Source: Verticillium longisporum
Taxonomy: Eukaryota > Ascomycota > Sordariomycetes > Glomerellales > Plectosphaerellaceae
Direction of reading: 5' to 3'
DNA length: 64,000 nucleotides
Assembly (NCBI GenBank): GCA_019188255.1
Contig: JAETXT010000009.1
Coordinates: 3,038,001 to 3,102,000 of the forward strand
Numbering within the stretch: the first letter of the stretch is position 1; every line of letters starts with the position of its first letter. The notes below the pieces were generated by a model, which was not told where the DNA came from, ran no database searches, and saw only the letters and a list, made by a program, of their open reading frames with translations. This document shows, in pieces, positions 43,335 through 55,717 of this stretch. The position numbers were made by a program, and so were the translations under genes.

Positions 43335-46300
43335 GGCGATGGTTTCTGGGCTTGGGTTCGGTATCGTGGGAGTATGCGATGGGAGGTCCGAAGGTCGTGA
43401 GAACAGGCCAGAGTGGAATGAAGTTGGGTGTCTGATGATGTCAGGTTGGGATGTGTGGTGGTTGATCAGGAACGCGACTGGCTAAGTCTGGGATTGTCTA
43501 ATATCATTGGAGGGGTTTGTTTACCTTCTGTTCGAGGTAAGGCCCAAGCTCCAGGGTGGTCAGTGCGCATCACCGTGAATGTTCGTCAGCACTGTATAGT
43601 GGCACGGACTCTCTCCTCTCGTGACCTGTCACCGCCAGTGGGCTGTTGGACAGGTTTGACAGGTAAGCTGCCATGCATCAGGATTCATCATCTGCCTTCT
43701 ACCAGAAATCGACAATCGTCACAAAGCTCGATCCTTTACTTCGATATGAAGTATAAACAACGTTTCTCCCTCCTCGTGATTTAGTTCCGTGCATCTGGAC
43801 CACTCATGATCGGATTTACAGGCCCCTGAGCCTTGTCCATCATTACCTCTGGGGATGGCAAGCGAAGTGCAATGACACCATCATACGCTCATCTCGAAAG
43901 CCCGAGCCATGTTACTCATGTTGGTGGCATTGTTACCGTGAGACTCCTCAACCATCTCCCCAGAGTTTCTCCCCGCAGAATTTGTGATTCCCGGAACTAC
44001 CCCAGTCGAAACCCCCAGGCATTCAACCAAATATCAGCCTATTCGACTTTTTCTCGGACGCCGGCTCTGTTACAAGCCTTAGCGTCTCGTGCCGCCCCAC
44101 GGCATTGACGATGACCTCCAATCCTTTTCACGACGTCGCCGGGATGATCCGTCTGAACATGTAAAGCACGAGTCAAGCCTCTGAGGAACAATGTTCTAGA
44201 CGCCTTGAAAAACGCCTTACCAGGCAAGCCCGGCACGCATCTTCCCCGCGAAAAGCCGATAATGCACGGCTGAAAGTTTCCGACATGTTACGCGGTCACA
44301 TCAGGCACACAAGCCAACGCAGGACATTGTCAAGAGAACCTGACGAGACGGAGAATATTCACAAGAGCCGGAACCGCTGAGGCCGGGGGTCACCCTTGCA
44401 GCGAAGCTAGAAATTTTCTGGAAGGCCGCCAAAGGTGCGAGATCCCCCAGCACCCTGGCAGGCCCCTGGGTGACGCTAAAACATGCGAAGGCAACCCAGG
44501 GCGGTCGGGCTTGTCAGCTGGACGCAGCCACCAACAGCCCCCGCCAGCCGCCTCTGAAGATGGTTTGGTGAGGCAGGATGTGCGTTTCCCGCAAGCAACA
44601 CTGTAACTTTGGCTGGCCGCGGGACAAGTGACAAGCGTGCAAAAAAAGTTTTATGACACTTAGGTAGATCAACCCGATCAGACCTTCCAAAACGTGTTGG
44701 TGCAGTCCGTCGGTGTCTGGTCAAGTTAGCCGATCCTCCCCCTCCTAAAAGCGCTCCGAGGAGATGCGAGACCACACGTGCACTGGCTGACAACGCTGGG
44801 GGTTTTTCTTGAGGGGGGTTTTAAAGTTATACTCTGGCCTGAAGTGTTGTGTTCTCCCTGCGTCGCATCCTGGGTTTGGCCCTTGTTATTGCGCTCTCTT
44901 TATGTTGCAAAGTAAACTTGCTAGGCTGGCGGTCCAGCGCACTTTGTGGTATTTGGACTCGACCAGAGTGATGCACAGCTCGGACATACGTAGACGCTGC
45001 AAGGATGCCAAGCTCGCCAGAGCAGCCAGGAACGGGGACATGAGGCGCGGCCCCGGTCAAACCCTGCAAAATGGCGAAAGGTGGATGGGGGTGCATTCAA
45101 GCGGGGACATGGACCCCCAATGAGTGATGCCCCAGATTGATTTCATCAGGTGATCGCTTCATTTCACCGGGACCCGAGACAGACACTCGTACTCAGACAA
45201 GAGATCTCGAGACAGTGAGACAGACCGACGAGTCCTGCTCAGTGTTCATGACAATGATAAGGCCATGGTCAACCTCCTCTGGTGTATCTCGTTATCAACG
45301 GCCGATCTGTTGTCTGCTTCAAGCCTCAGCTGGCCTTGGCAGTACAAGAAGCAAGGCAAGACGTGGGATTTTTACACAGCAACAAGGCCGAGTGTAATCA
45401 TGGGCACAAGGCCAGGCCCTGTGGAGAAGACGACTGAATGCGAGGCCGCGGTCCCATCGTCCGCGGCCATAGGAACAAACACACGCACCGTGTGCTGTGT
45501 GATCACCTAGTTTGTGTGGGCACCGCTGAAACTCGCAGTGCGAAGCGAATGCCCCACGTGAAGGGATCGTGAGCTCTGCTTGTGTCGCTTCATCAGCCAG
45601 CCTCGCTCGACCCTCGACTTGCAGGCCACAGTGGTTCTCATTCCGTGCCCGCCAATCCAATCCACCCGCCTCGACGACGGGCTCGTGCGAAATCGTAGGC
45701 AGTTGGTAGGCCTGGTGCTGGAACAGAGTGGACGCTCTGCAGATGCGAGGTTCTTCATCTCAGGGTGATGATCGGTGAGTGGTCTCTGGCTATGCTTCAC
45801 AGTGTTTTGTCGTCCCTCGAGTGAGCGGGGTCTGCTCGTTCATTCCATCCATATTGGGACACACCAACGTGATGGCGCTCTGGGACTGGGACAGCAACAG
45901 CAGCAGAGAGATTGTGGAGGTGGTCACGATGGTACGCCTTGCCGGTGCCCACGTCACTCCTCCTTTGCCCACCCACCCTCCCCTCTCCCTTCGCCTTATC
46001 CCTCCCTCGTCCATTCCAATCCATGCCGCAGGTCGGTTTGGACAAGGCGAAATCAATGATGGCTATCATCCTACATGGATTACTGATTGTGATGCCCTCG
46101 CAATCAGATTGCCCACGCTCAGCTCGAGGGCATTGATGAATAGGCCAAGAGCAAGGCACTACCAAGGCGTGCTAGGCCAAGCCAGGTTGACTCGAGCAAG
46201 CGGGTTCCCCCATGCATGGAGCCAGGCAGGTACCTACGACGTTGGCTTGTACGTTGGAGCTGGTGCTCTACTGCCTGCCTACCTACCTTATTACCTTGCG

Positions 46301-47112
46301 CAAAGGTACCAAGCACCAGCAACAGCACCAGCACCAGCACCCAGCCAGCAGAAGCCGAACGGCCAGGCGGAGTGAGCGGGGACCATGGCTGTTTTGACTG
46401 GCTCAGGGATGCGCTGAGGACCAGGGGGTGAGCGGGGGCCACAGGACGCACAGGAAGGGGGAGGGGAGGGGGAAGGGGGTCTAGGTAAAGGTGAGGTTAG
46501 CTGGGCGGGCTCGCAGGAACGGTAGCAAAGGAGGGCAGGCACCTCCGAGCAACCCCCAAATCTTTTTTCATTACATAAAAGCCCCCGGGCCTCTTTCATT
46601 TCCTTACACACCGCAACCTCTCATCGCTTGCATCTCTTATCTCTGGGCTGGCCAAAACCATTCAATTGTCCATTCAACTGCTGTTCTCTCGCCCGTTGCG
46701 CCCGCTGCCATCCTCTTCGCCCCCGAGCCCCCAGGCACGAGAGGCACCAGAGGCACAAGCCGTACTCTATTTTGCGGCTCCGAGATCTCAACCGTCCTAC
46801 CGGTGCCCATTTGCGGGCGCAAACACGCACTACAGTACCCTCCCCTTGTCGGTCATCTCTATCGCTCGCCCGGACGCACACAGCAGTACCCCTTTCCATC
46901 TCGTTGCGCCCGCAGCGACGCACCAACCCTTCCCCAAACCACCGCGTTTCCACCATCCAGAGCTTCAATCCGCGTCCAGTGTGGAACGCTGCGACGTCAC
47001 AGCTGCCCGTTTTGCTTGCTTGACAGCCTGGGGTGCTTTGCTGCCAAGCGGCAATCGCCTCTGTGGTCCCCGTACCCCAGATTCTCGTCCCAGCTTCTAG
47101 AAGAGGAGAGGC
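43335..47112. other. Gene-poor region, 3.8 kb
   Basis: No gene-like frame with family support, no tRNA or 5S signature and no transposon terminal repeats seen. It contains two ACCTA/GGTACC clusters (46228-46238, 46273-46310) and a CAG/CCAGCA-type repeat at about 46314-46350. The last 500 bp before 47113 are a C/T-rich leader, probably 5' UTR of the bZIP gene. The longest frame (45779-46375) is discussed under rejected items. Confidence 0.5.
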
Positions 47113-48685
47113 ATGGCAGAGAACATGTCCATCGACAAGCACGACGCCGTCGACGGCGACACGCCCGAGTCCCGAGGCTCCAGCCTCGAGGCCGACCACC
47201 AAGCTTCTGCCAACAACGCCAACAACGCCGCTGGTAATGCCTCTCAGGAGAACCAGCAGCCCAAGCGCAAGGGCGGCCGCAAGCCCGTAGGTACCACTTG
47301 TCTCTCCTTGTCCACCACCTGTATGCCTCAACCACTGCCACGCCTACACCCAACCCACCCAGCCATCCATCCATCCAGTCATTTATTCATCTCCCCATCT
47401 GCCCTGCTATTGCAACGACCCCGCCAGATAGCCACGACATGGAACATCCAGCCTCTTGCACTTTTCCCCAAACCCTTGTGCGGTGCCAAGTCTAGCATCA
47501 GTATTGCCTGCGACTATCGCCGTCAAGCAGCAGACGTCCCGCCGCCGACACCTCCCCGATGCCATCCTGGTGCTGACCCCTAGCCATCGCACCATATCAC
47601 TCCAATCAGATGCTAACCTCCGTCTCAGATCTATGCCACTTCGGAGGAACGCAAGCAGCGTAACCGACAGGCGCAGGCCGCCTTCCGTGAGCGCCGTACT
47701 GAGTACATCAAGCAGCTCGAGGAGGCCATTCGCGTCCATGAGTCGAACCTCCACAACCTGCAGGCTGCTCACCGTACTGCTGCTGATGAATGTCTGATGC
47801 TTCGCTACAAGAACTCTCTCCTCGAGCGCATCCTGCTCGAGAAGGGCATCGACGTTCAGGCCGAGCTCCGCGCCAAAACTGGCAGCCCTAACCTGGGCCC
47901 TACCCATGTTCCTCAGAACATGGTACAGCCGCCGCCGATCCAGCGCGCCATCATGGGCAGGCACCAAGCTCGCAGGTCCAACTCGAGTATTGCTCCGAAA
48001 CTGGAGCTTGGTATCGGGGCCCTACCCCCGCTCCACGCTCACACCTCGACGGCATCACCCAAGAGCCGCCCAACGCCTTCGTCGCATGCCAACTCGCCCA
48101 CCGGAACTGCATCCGTCTTTGGCGGCCCTTCGGCCGTCTCTCCTGCCGCGTCTGACCACGCCCCCCGGATGGCTGGCGCGATGAAGTCGCACATCAGCCC
48201 TCTGGCGCCCATGAACCCTGCCACCCGGGCGCACATGATGTCGAGTGGTCCCGCTCGCGTCGGTACCGGAGCTCAGTACTATCCTACGCCGGCATTCCAG
48301 AACCACATTGAACAGCTTGGTAAGGCTTTTTCCTGCATTGCATCACTTCAAACGATGGCTAACCACCGACCTCACTGCAGAGCAAGAATATGATGCTCCG
48401 GCTGACATGGTCGACGATTCGGAGATGGACACTCCGAGCGGCCCGGGGCCTTACCCCGCGCAGTATCAAGACGGCCAACCATCAATGGTGACCTCGCCCA
48501 ACGGCGGACACAACGGCCATCACGTTACGCAAGGCGAGGCTGTTCAGTCGTCCCAGGCACCACACGGCGCATATCCTTCCATGACCCAGCTTCTCGACAA
48601 TGGAGGCGACTGGGACCCCTTTGGTCTCAGCGCGAGCATGGCTTTCCCCACGCAATTCTCCTTCGACACTAGCAACATGAGGTAG
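47113..48685 (+). CDS. bZIP transcription factor
   Basis: Exons 47113-47286, 47629-48319 and 48381-48685 give 389 residues. The basic region and zipper straddle the first splice site: KRKGGRKP joins IYATSEERKQRNRQAQAAFR and ERRTEYIKQLEEAIRVHESN, with Leu heptads continuing through ECLMLRYKNSLLERILLEKG. The N-x-x-A-Q-x-A-F-R pattern is of the fungal AP-1/Yap-like class. The tail has a conserved QNMVQPPPIQRAIMGRHQAR block and a Ser/Pro-rich region, ending in DWDPFGLSASMAFPTQFSFD, which resembles an activation or nuclear-export end. The first intron (342 nt) is about five times longer than others here, but it has GTAGGT, a TGCTAAC branch point and TCTCAG. The precise orthologue is not assigned. 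Confidence 0.88.
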
Positions 48686-51600
48686 GAAGGTCCATTGGAC
48701 CTCTACAACCTCAGCGAGCCCGACCTGGTCCCTGGCTTGTCGGGCAAGCTCAGATACTCTTCTTCTTATCTTATTTGGGGCGGATGATTTACGGCGAACG
48801 AAAAAGTTGATACCCAGGGCGGCATTTCATGACAGCGTCGAGACGAATTCTTACGACAGAGCCAACGGCGATAACGGCTCCCTTAATTTCCACGGTACGG
48901 AGAAGCCCAGATATGGGCTCTCGTGGTATTCGTTCAGGACACGACTTTACATGGCGCAGGCGAAATCACTTCTTACTTCACCCGGGAGAAGTTGCGAAAA
49001 CGACTCTCGAGACACAGATGAGCGACAGATGGCGGTTGGCGGTAGTGCCCATGTCGGCGGGGGGTGTGCGGCGGCGGCTTGGCATCTGTCTTCGGATTTT
49101 GTATAACCATTTCTTGTGCTTTTTCTGATTTTGAACTGTTTTACCCGGCGTTGGTGGACATCACAAAAGTGGCTTTCTCAAAACCCTGCGAAACGGGGGG
49201 ATTCTCGAACAAACAACAAACAACCAAACAACAAACCACATTAACCCCCAATAGTTAGTCTATTCGTCATTTTGACGCTATATCATCTTCGAGCCTACAG
49301 CGCTAGCTGGGCCGAACATTGCGAATGGAACATGCATAGTATCCATCAAAACTTCGTCCTTGGCCGTCCATCCACTCTCGTACACGAGCCCCGCCTCCAG
49401 GTTTTCACCCAGGTTCTTACCTACGTTAAACGTAATGATGTAAATGAGAGGGTCTGGCTACAAATGCTAAACACTTTCAGTGTCTGGTCACGTCACAACC
49501 AGGAACGCTGGCGATCTCTCATTAGGCGCATCACATTTGTGGTCAAATCCTGCCGGGAGACCCCCCTGGGGAAGACAAATCCCCAGGGCGAGTACGTAAT
49601 CAGGCAGAGCACCAAGGCGCCGAGACAGTGAAAGTGACTGCTTCTGACTCGAGCGGGCGGGATATCGTGAGATTTGGGGCGCGTTTCCTGGGCGGAGGAG
49701 CACGGGGCGGCGGGGAGATATCGTGCGTTCCAAGCGGAAGGCATTGCTGAGCTGGTATGAAGGAGCCCGACCAAAGCCCTCCCTTTTCTCCTCCATCAGC
49801 AACTCACGACCCTGAGCGCGTCCTCGCAGCGCGAGCCATGCCACCGCTTGTCTTGTCCTTCATAGCCGGCCGCCAGGACAGGAAAATGCTTGTCTACTGG
49901 AGCTGCACCTTTCTGGGTGAAGATTGACGTCTTGACAGGTCAACCAAGCCTTTTGCACTTGGCGCAACCGTCCCAACTCTTTCTTGATCATATTTCAACG
50001 GGACGTCTTCTCCTTTTCTTTCGTATTTAATTATTTTCCTGCGAATCTCCGTCCAGCGCCTACTCGGAGATCATGCACTTACCGACCATGCCGCTCTTTC
50101 TTCCCTCAGTCTCAGTTGGCAGGTTGAGAGGGCGCAAGAATTGTGTAGCGCCGGGCGGGCAGGAAGTGGGGGTGTGCGGATAATGATACGGTGGGGACCG
50201 ACGGGGCGCGAGAGCGCGCCCTGTAGGAGGATCCGGGATCGGAGGGCGGGCATCATGGCGCTAATGCACGATGTGCTCTTTTGGATCCGGATGAGGGATA
50301 GCGGGGTGCCGCCAGGGGGTTCATGTCACCAAGGGGGTGAGGTTCCGTCTGGTCCGATACGGGCACGGGCGGAGGTTGTGTGGAGGTGTTGGGAATTGGA
50401 GGTCATGTGCCGGTTGGAGTAGGGGTTACGTGTTGGAGGTTCTGAGTTGTGATGGGTTGACAAATGTCAGAGGCAAAGCTGTCCAATCCTTTTCATTTTT
50501 TATTTTCTTTGGTCTGCTTTCCTTGTTTCTACAAAGTGATTTATGCATCGAGGTTTTCCCTGTCATGCAGGTCGGGGACCGCGGCATAATGGCGTGTATG
50601 AGATGATGGCGAAAAGCCTTGGCAGTTGTGTCTTGGGTGTGTTGGAGGAAGCTCGGTGTGTTATGAACAGAGCGGGTTTTGGACTCTCAGAAGTCCAGTT
50701 CTTTGCCTCCCTTACACAACGGCCGCTGCTCTGGTGGCCGGGAAGTTTCTTGATAGGCAGCATTATCGTGCGACACGGCGAACCGTGGACGTGTCCGGAT
50801 TGGCTGGTTCAATCACCGGTGTTGTTCTCGAGGTAGCGTGGAGGTTTTCCTGGCTGTGTGTGCACAATGAACCACGCGTTTTTCGTCAGCAAGTGGCTGT
50901 CACATGTTCAGGACAGCGCATAGTCACTGGGATGTGTGCCGACTTTGCCACGTCCTCAAAGTGTCACTGGGGGATCCTGGATTATCAACCTCCTAACACA
51001 CTAAGAACCTATGCAGTCTTGCTCCGAAAACACATCGTGGCAGTGAGTGAAAGTATGGTTCATTCTTTATCTCTAACTTCAATGAATTCATGGATCTTCC
51101 AAAGTACCATGTAGTCTCCACGAGTCCCGAAGTCAAAGTGCCTACGCTTGTGCTCCATTACCCAGCGCGTCGACGGTTATGGATTTCACATCACAAAGAA
51201 GCATGTCGAGGGAGCAGAGTCAACTGTAAAGTTAATCATAGTAATGTACACCCACAACGTATAGTGCAACAGGATTGCAGTCCCAGGAAGCATATGACAA
51301 TGTACCTATACTGTCGGTGTCGCATCGAACTCAAATCCACCACAGCATCGTCTTGCACACCGCCATACTCCCGTCAGCGTGGGTTAGAGACGAAGTTTTT
51401 CTCTAGGGCCAGCGTTCATAATCAGTGTGAAAGCTTGTCATGAGCAATGGTCTGTGGAGTAAGTAGACGAGACGCGGTCGAGAACCGGTAGGCCTTGAGC
51501 TTTCGTTATACATGTACATGTACCTGGCGTCCCGGCCCTCTCTACCTAGTTTACGATGCAGCAAATGGGCCAATATTCTGCGCTTGGCCGGACGGGCTTT

Positions 51601-53403
51601 CAAGACTTCTTTGGATTGCGCGGCCTGATGGACAGAGGGATATGAATAGCCAACGCAAGAACGTGAGACACAGTAAGGCCATGATCCTGGCAATGTTGAT
51701 GTCACGATCACCGAGACTGCTAACCCTTTGTCAGATGTCGGTCGACAAGGAACGGCATATATATGTGACCTCAGCTCGAGCTGTGTCTTCTAGAGGGTGA
51801 CTTCAGTCGAGTAAAGCTCAGCGTCCGAACAGCTACATCTTTCCTACAGCATCTCGAACATATACTTCATCTCTTAGAAGGCTTCCGGGAACCCGAGAAT
51901 GAGATCGGAAGAGATCAGTGACTTGAGAAAGAGCGAACGAATAAGTGTCCTCTTGGGAAGACTTGGGGGAAGGCAATCATGGCCAAGAAGATTGCGAAAA
52001 GCACGCCTGGTGCTCGAAGAGTCTCGTGGTGACTGTACCACGCAAGTCTTTCTTATTGCCTTGGAGCTTTCATCGTTGACTGAGGGAACGCCGAGCCAGG
52101 TGCCAATATAGCCATTTCTTGTGGCAAGTTCCCTCCGAAGGTCTGGCTATCGCGGGTCTATTGATTCTACTCGCTGGTGCTGCTTTAATTCGGCTGTGAG
52201 CACCTTCCCACGTCGTATCGCTCATCCATGCGTGATGAGAGGAGACATTTTCAATTGCTACATTTTGAAATGTTAATACCCTCCCACGTGATACTTTCGA
52301 GGGCGTTCCTTGCAGCGGCCGAATACACCCCGTTCAGGGACTTCCAGGCCTCCTAGAGCCAGTGAACTGGTTCAAATGGTGGTACACTTATGGCAGAAGC
52401 GTACAGAAGAACACTGATTGGCCTTGTAGCCAACCAGGTAAAAGGGACTCGAGCGTGCGCAACATGGATGGGTCGGATGAGCCTAGGATTACCAGTTAAG
52501 TGGCCAGCAGCGATGACGAGCTGCCTCTTCAACTCGAACGGCAGTAAGCATTAATGAAAGCCAACCCCGGCTGTGCTGAGCCCCCTGAGATCAGCCTCCA
52601 TCACTTGAGAGGCGAACTTCCCCAAAGTGATCCGTGGCGGGCTGTGGAGAAGATGGGATTGGCTGAGAAGTTGCATTGGCCGTCGGCAGTTGGCGTCCAG
52701 GGCCTAAGCTTGCAGCTTGCAGCTACACCTCGGTCCAGGGTTGAGTCTGGCTTACACAAGCGGGCCATGAGGAAGTCAGGCTGACATCTCGGGATAGTGG
52801 CACGCTGAGTCGATCAGCAGGTCGTCGCATGACCGGCTATTGATGTTAGTTGGGATCATTCCGGTGGGCTGACTTGGGCGGATGATGCCACTGAAAGATG
52901 ACGTCCGGGTGCGGTGCTGGCCAAGTGCGGAGCTGGAGCTCAGTTCCAACCTGAAATGAGACGGACCAGCTGCGAAGCCCCCGTCCAGCTGAGTCATCCA
53001 AGAAGCCCCGGTCCCTTGGCTACTGAGCCAATGAGCAGCGTTGACCGGAGCGGATTATCATACTGCCGGAGTCGAACCCTAAGGAATCTCGCGGTGCGAT
53101 TCACAAGAACCACATTAAGCGAACCCGAAGATGGACCGAATTGGCCCAAGCGGGGCCCCGGCGCCTCTCATTCGCCCAAACAGTGGCTGGCCGTCCCCAG
53201 AGGGTGCACGTGCAGGCTGGCTCTGGCTTCGGACACGTCGCGCATCTTCTACTCCTCCCGTACATCACCACCAACCACTCGCCCTCTCCCGACCTCCCGA
53301 AGCATCGTCACTGCGCAGTGTCATGGTGGTCTGACCGTGCGATCTTCCCCCAAAATATAAGAAAGACTAGGTCGCTATTGTAAACCACAATCCAGGCGAC
53401 AAG
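48686..53403. other. Gene-poor region, 4.7 kb
   Basis: The longest gap in the window. The 3' UTR of the bZIP gene takes the first few hundred bases, with an A/C-rich CAAACAA stretch at about 49208-49240. Beyond that the short open frames on both strands show no codon bias, splice-linked partners or family motifs. A short direct repeat (GCTTGCA) lies near 52708. A TGAGTCA site (52990-52996) lies about 410 bp before the Stm1-like start. No tRNA, snRNA or transposon signature recognised. Confidence 0.5.
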
Positions 53404-54818
53404 ATGTCGGTCGCAAGCAAGGTATGTGCCATGCCTCTTTTTTTCTTCATACCCACCACCAATCTTCGTCGTCGTGGCCATGTTGGACGGTCGTCCATAA
53501 CTTCGTCCATGATACAACCAACTTTCTTCAGCCCTCCAGACACATTATCGATATTGTCTTGGAATTTATTTATATCCGTTGAACCCCTTTCTCTGCCCGC
53601 ACGGAGCTGACTGGAATCCCACAGAACCTCTACGACCTCCTCGGTATGCAGCTCGCGATGCCCAATCCGGCCTCTCGTCGTGACATATCAATTGCCTCGA
53701 GTCTAACCCTCCTCCACAGGTAACGACGATGGCGATGACACCCCTCGCGCCCCCGTGAAGACCGTCGACAAGCCGGTCGCTCGCACTACTAAGCGCAACG
53801 CCGAGCCTGAGGCTCCCGCCCGCCTTCCCGCTGGCGGCGCTGGCAACCGCCGCGGTGGTTCCGGCAACGATGCCGGTATGTTACGCCGTGCCTCCGTCAT
53901 GATGAACACCAGCTGACGATTTCTGCCAGCTTTCCGCGACCGTAACTCCGGCAGCGACCGCAACCGTGGCCGCTCTACTGAGGAGGCCGCTAAGGGCGGC
54001 GCCCGTGGTGGCTACGGCGCCCGCGGCCGTGGTGGTGAGTCCATTCCGCTGAGCTTGCCGCGAGGCGCTTGTCCTTTGTCGACGGACTGCTAATGTTTTG
54101 CCCAGGCCGTGGTGGTCGCTTCCCTCGCGAGCGTGACGACCGTCACACCAAGGGTCTTCCCAGGTAAATTCAGCATAATGCCCACCGTAGCGGCCGTCAC
54201 AAAAACTAACGAGCAATTTTCAGCGGCTCTGAGAAGCAGGCTGCCCAGTCTTGGGGTGCCACTGAGGGCAACGCTGAGCTGAAGGACGAGCAGGCCGGTG
54301 ATGCCATCGCCGAGGCTGAGAAGAAGGATGCCGCCGCTGAGGATGCCGAGGAGAAGGTCGAGGAGCCTGAGGACAAGCACGTCTCCTACAACGACTACCT
54401 CGCTCAGCTCGCCGAGAAGAAGGCCGCACTCGACAGCACCCCTGAGGGCCGCAAGGCCAACGAGGGCTCCTCCAAGATGTGGGGCGCCACTCAGGTGGTC
54501 GTCCGCGATGAGAGCGATTACATGTACGCCTCCAGGGGCAAGGCCTAGCGTGAGCGCACCCAGAAGACCAAGGAGACCATCGACATCGATATGCGCTACG
54601 TCGAGCCTGAGCGCCCCCAGCGCGGCGGATTCAGCGGCGAGCGCGGCAGCCGTGGCGGCCGTGGTGGCCGTGGCCGTGGTGACCGCGGTGGCGAGCCTGG
54701 CCGTGGCGGTAACTTCCGCGGCGGCGAGCGCGCTGATCGTGGTGGTGGCCGCAAGGAGGCCAACGCCGCCATCAACACCAAGGACGAGTCGGCCTTCCCC
54801 AGCCTTGGCGGCAAATAA
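53404..54818 (+). CDS. Stm1/SERBP1-type ribosome-associated RNA-binding protein with an in-frame TAG
   Basis: Six exons: 53404-53421, 53625-53643, 53720-53875, 53930-54034, 54106-54163 and 54224-54818; 316 codons. The family clamps inactive 80S ribosomes and binds G-quadruplex nucleic acid. The N-terminus is MSVASKNLYDLLGNDDGDD, the Stm1_N pattern; RGG-type repeats follow (GGARGGYGARGRGGRGGRFP); the HABP4/PAI-RBP1 domain carries HVSYNDYLAQLAEKKA; the end has GSRGGRGGRGRGDRGG and AFPSLGGK. Codon 227 is TAG (54546-54548) in SRGKA-stop-RERTQKTKE, where Lys is expected; downstream coding, including MRYVEPERPQRGGF, is in frame and well preserved. Read literally, the C-terminal 90 residues would be lost. 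Many short exons are typical of this gene in fungi. Confidence 0.85.
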
Positions 54819-55717
54819 GCTGCTCGCTCCCCCAAACTCACTTGGGAGCCCACAGAGGCGGCATGAGCAGGTATAAGACGCCCTCTGCTCATTCGGCATG
54901 CGCACCTTCTCAAAAACGACTGGGTTGAAAAGGAGGTTGCGTTTTCATGACCGAAAAGTTTTCCCACACTGGTTTTCCTCGCAGAGTCGTCAACAGTTCT
55001 CTCCTTGAAGGAAATAGGCCGGCATCCTTTCTTTGGTCTCTGGTAGGATCCTGGCTTTCGGTCTCCATCCACCACAGGTACTCTAGGTCTGGTCGGTCTC
55101 GTATGGAGAGTTAAAAATGGATCCTTTCTGCTTTCGTACTGATTTATCCTCCGCTCCGCGTGATGAATGTCCTTCCTGTCTTGGGTGATTGGCCACGTTG
55201 AATGTCTACAATACCAACATGTCCAACAAGGTGGGCACGGGGTGACTCAGGTGAAACGTGGAACTTTGTTGCTTCGCAAGGTGGTGTGCTTCAGGATCAA
55301 CTGCTACATGTGAGGGCGACGCTGCGATCTACCCCGCCTACCGCTTGACATACGCTAACGAGGCCAGGAGGTATATGACGAGTAGGCATCGTAGGTCTGA
55401 CCCAGCTATCCACACCGTGGTCAATCTATCGAGTATGAGACTGCAGTCGTCTCCGCGGACATAGACGAAGACCAGATCTAGACTCATTTCTTCTTGCAAT
55501 ATACGCAGATGACAAAAAATTATTTCGTCGGATCGGCAAACGAAATATGCAAGCATGGAACGAGTAGCCGCGCAGCATCGCCTAGAAGCTCACGATTGCC
55601 CTTCAGGCCACCTGGCTCGGATATTGAGCACTCACGGAAATGCTATGATGAAGGAACCTGCTTCGTATATGTATTCGTTTACTTCGTTGATGATACACTC
55701 GTATGCTAGCTTTCGTT
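54819..55717. other. Convergent 3' intergenic region
   Basis: 3' flanks of the Stm1-like gene and of the MFS gene; nothing recognisable. Confidence 0.55.

Noticed and set aside
45779..46375. 198-codon open frame
   Set aside because: Starts in promoter-like DNA, crosses ACCTA and CAG-type repeats, shows no domain, and has no splice or codon-bias support.
53050..53080. Reverse B-box-like GGGTTCGACTCC on the minus strand
   Set aside because: The T stem does not pair properly and no D or anticodon arm is present.
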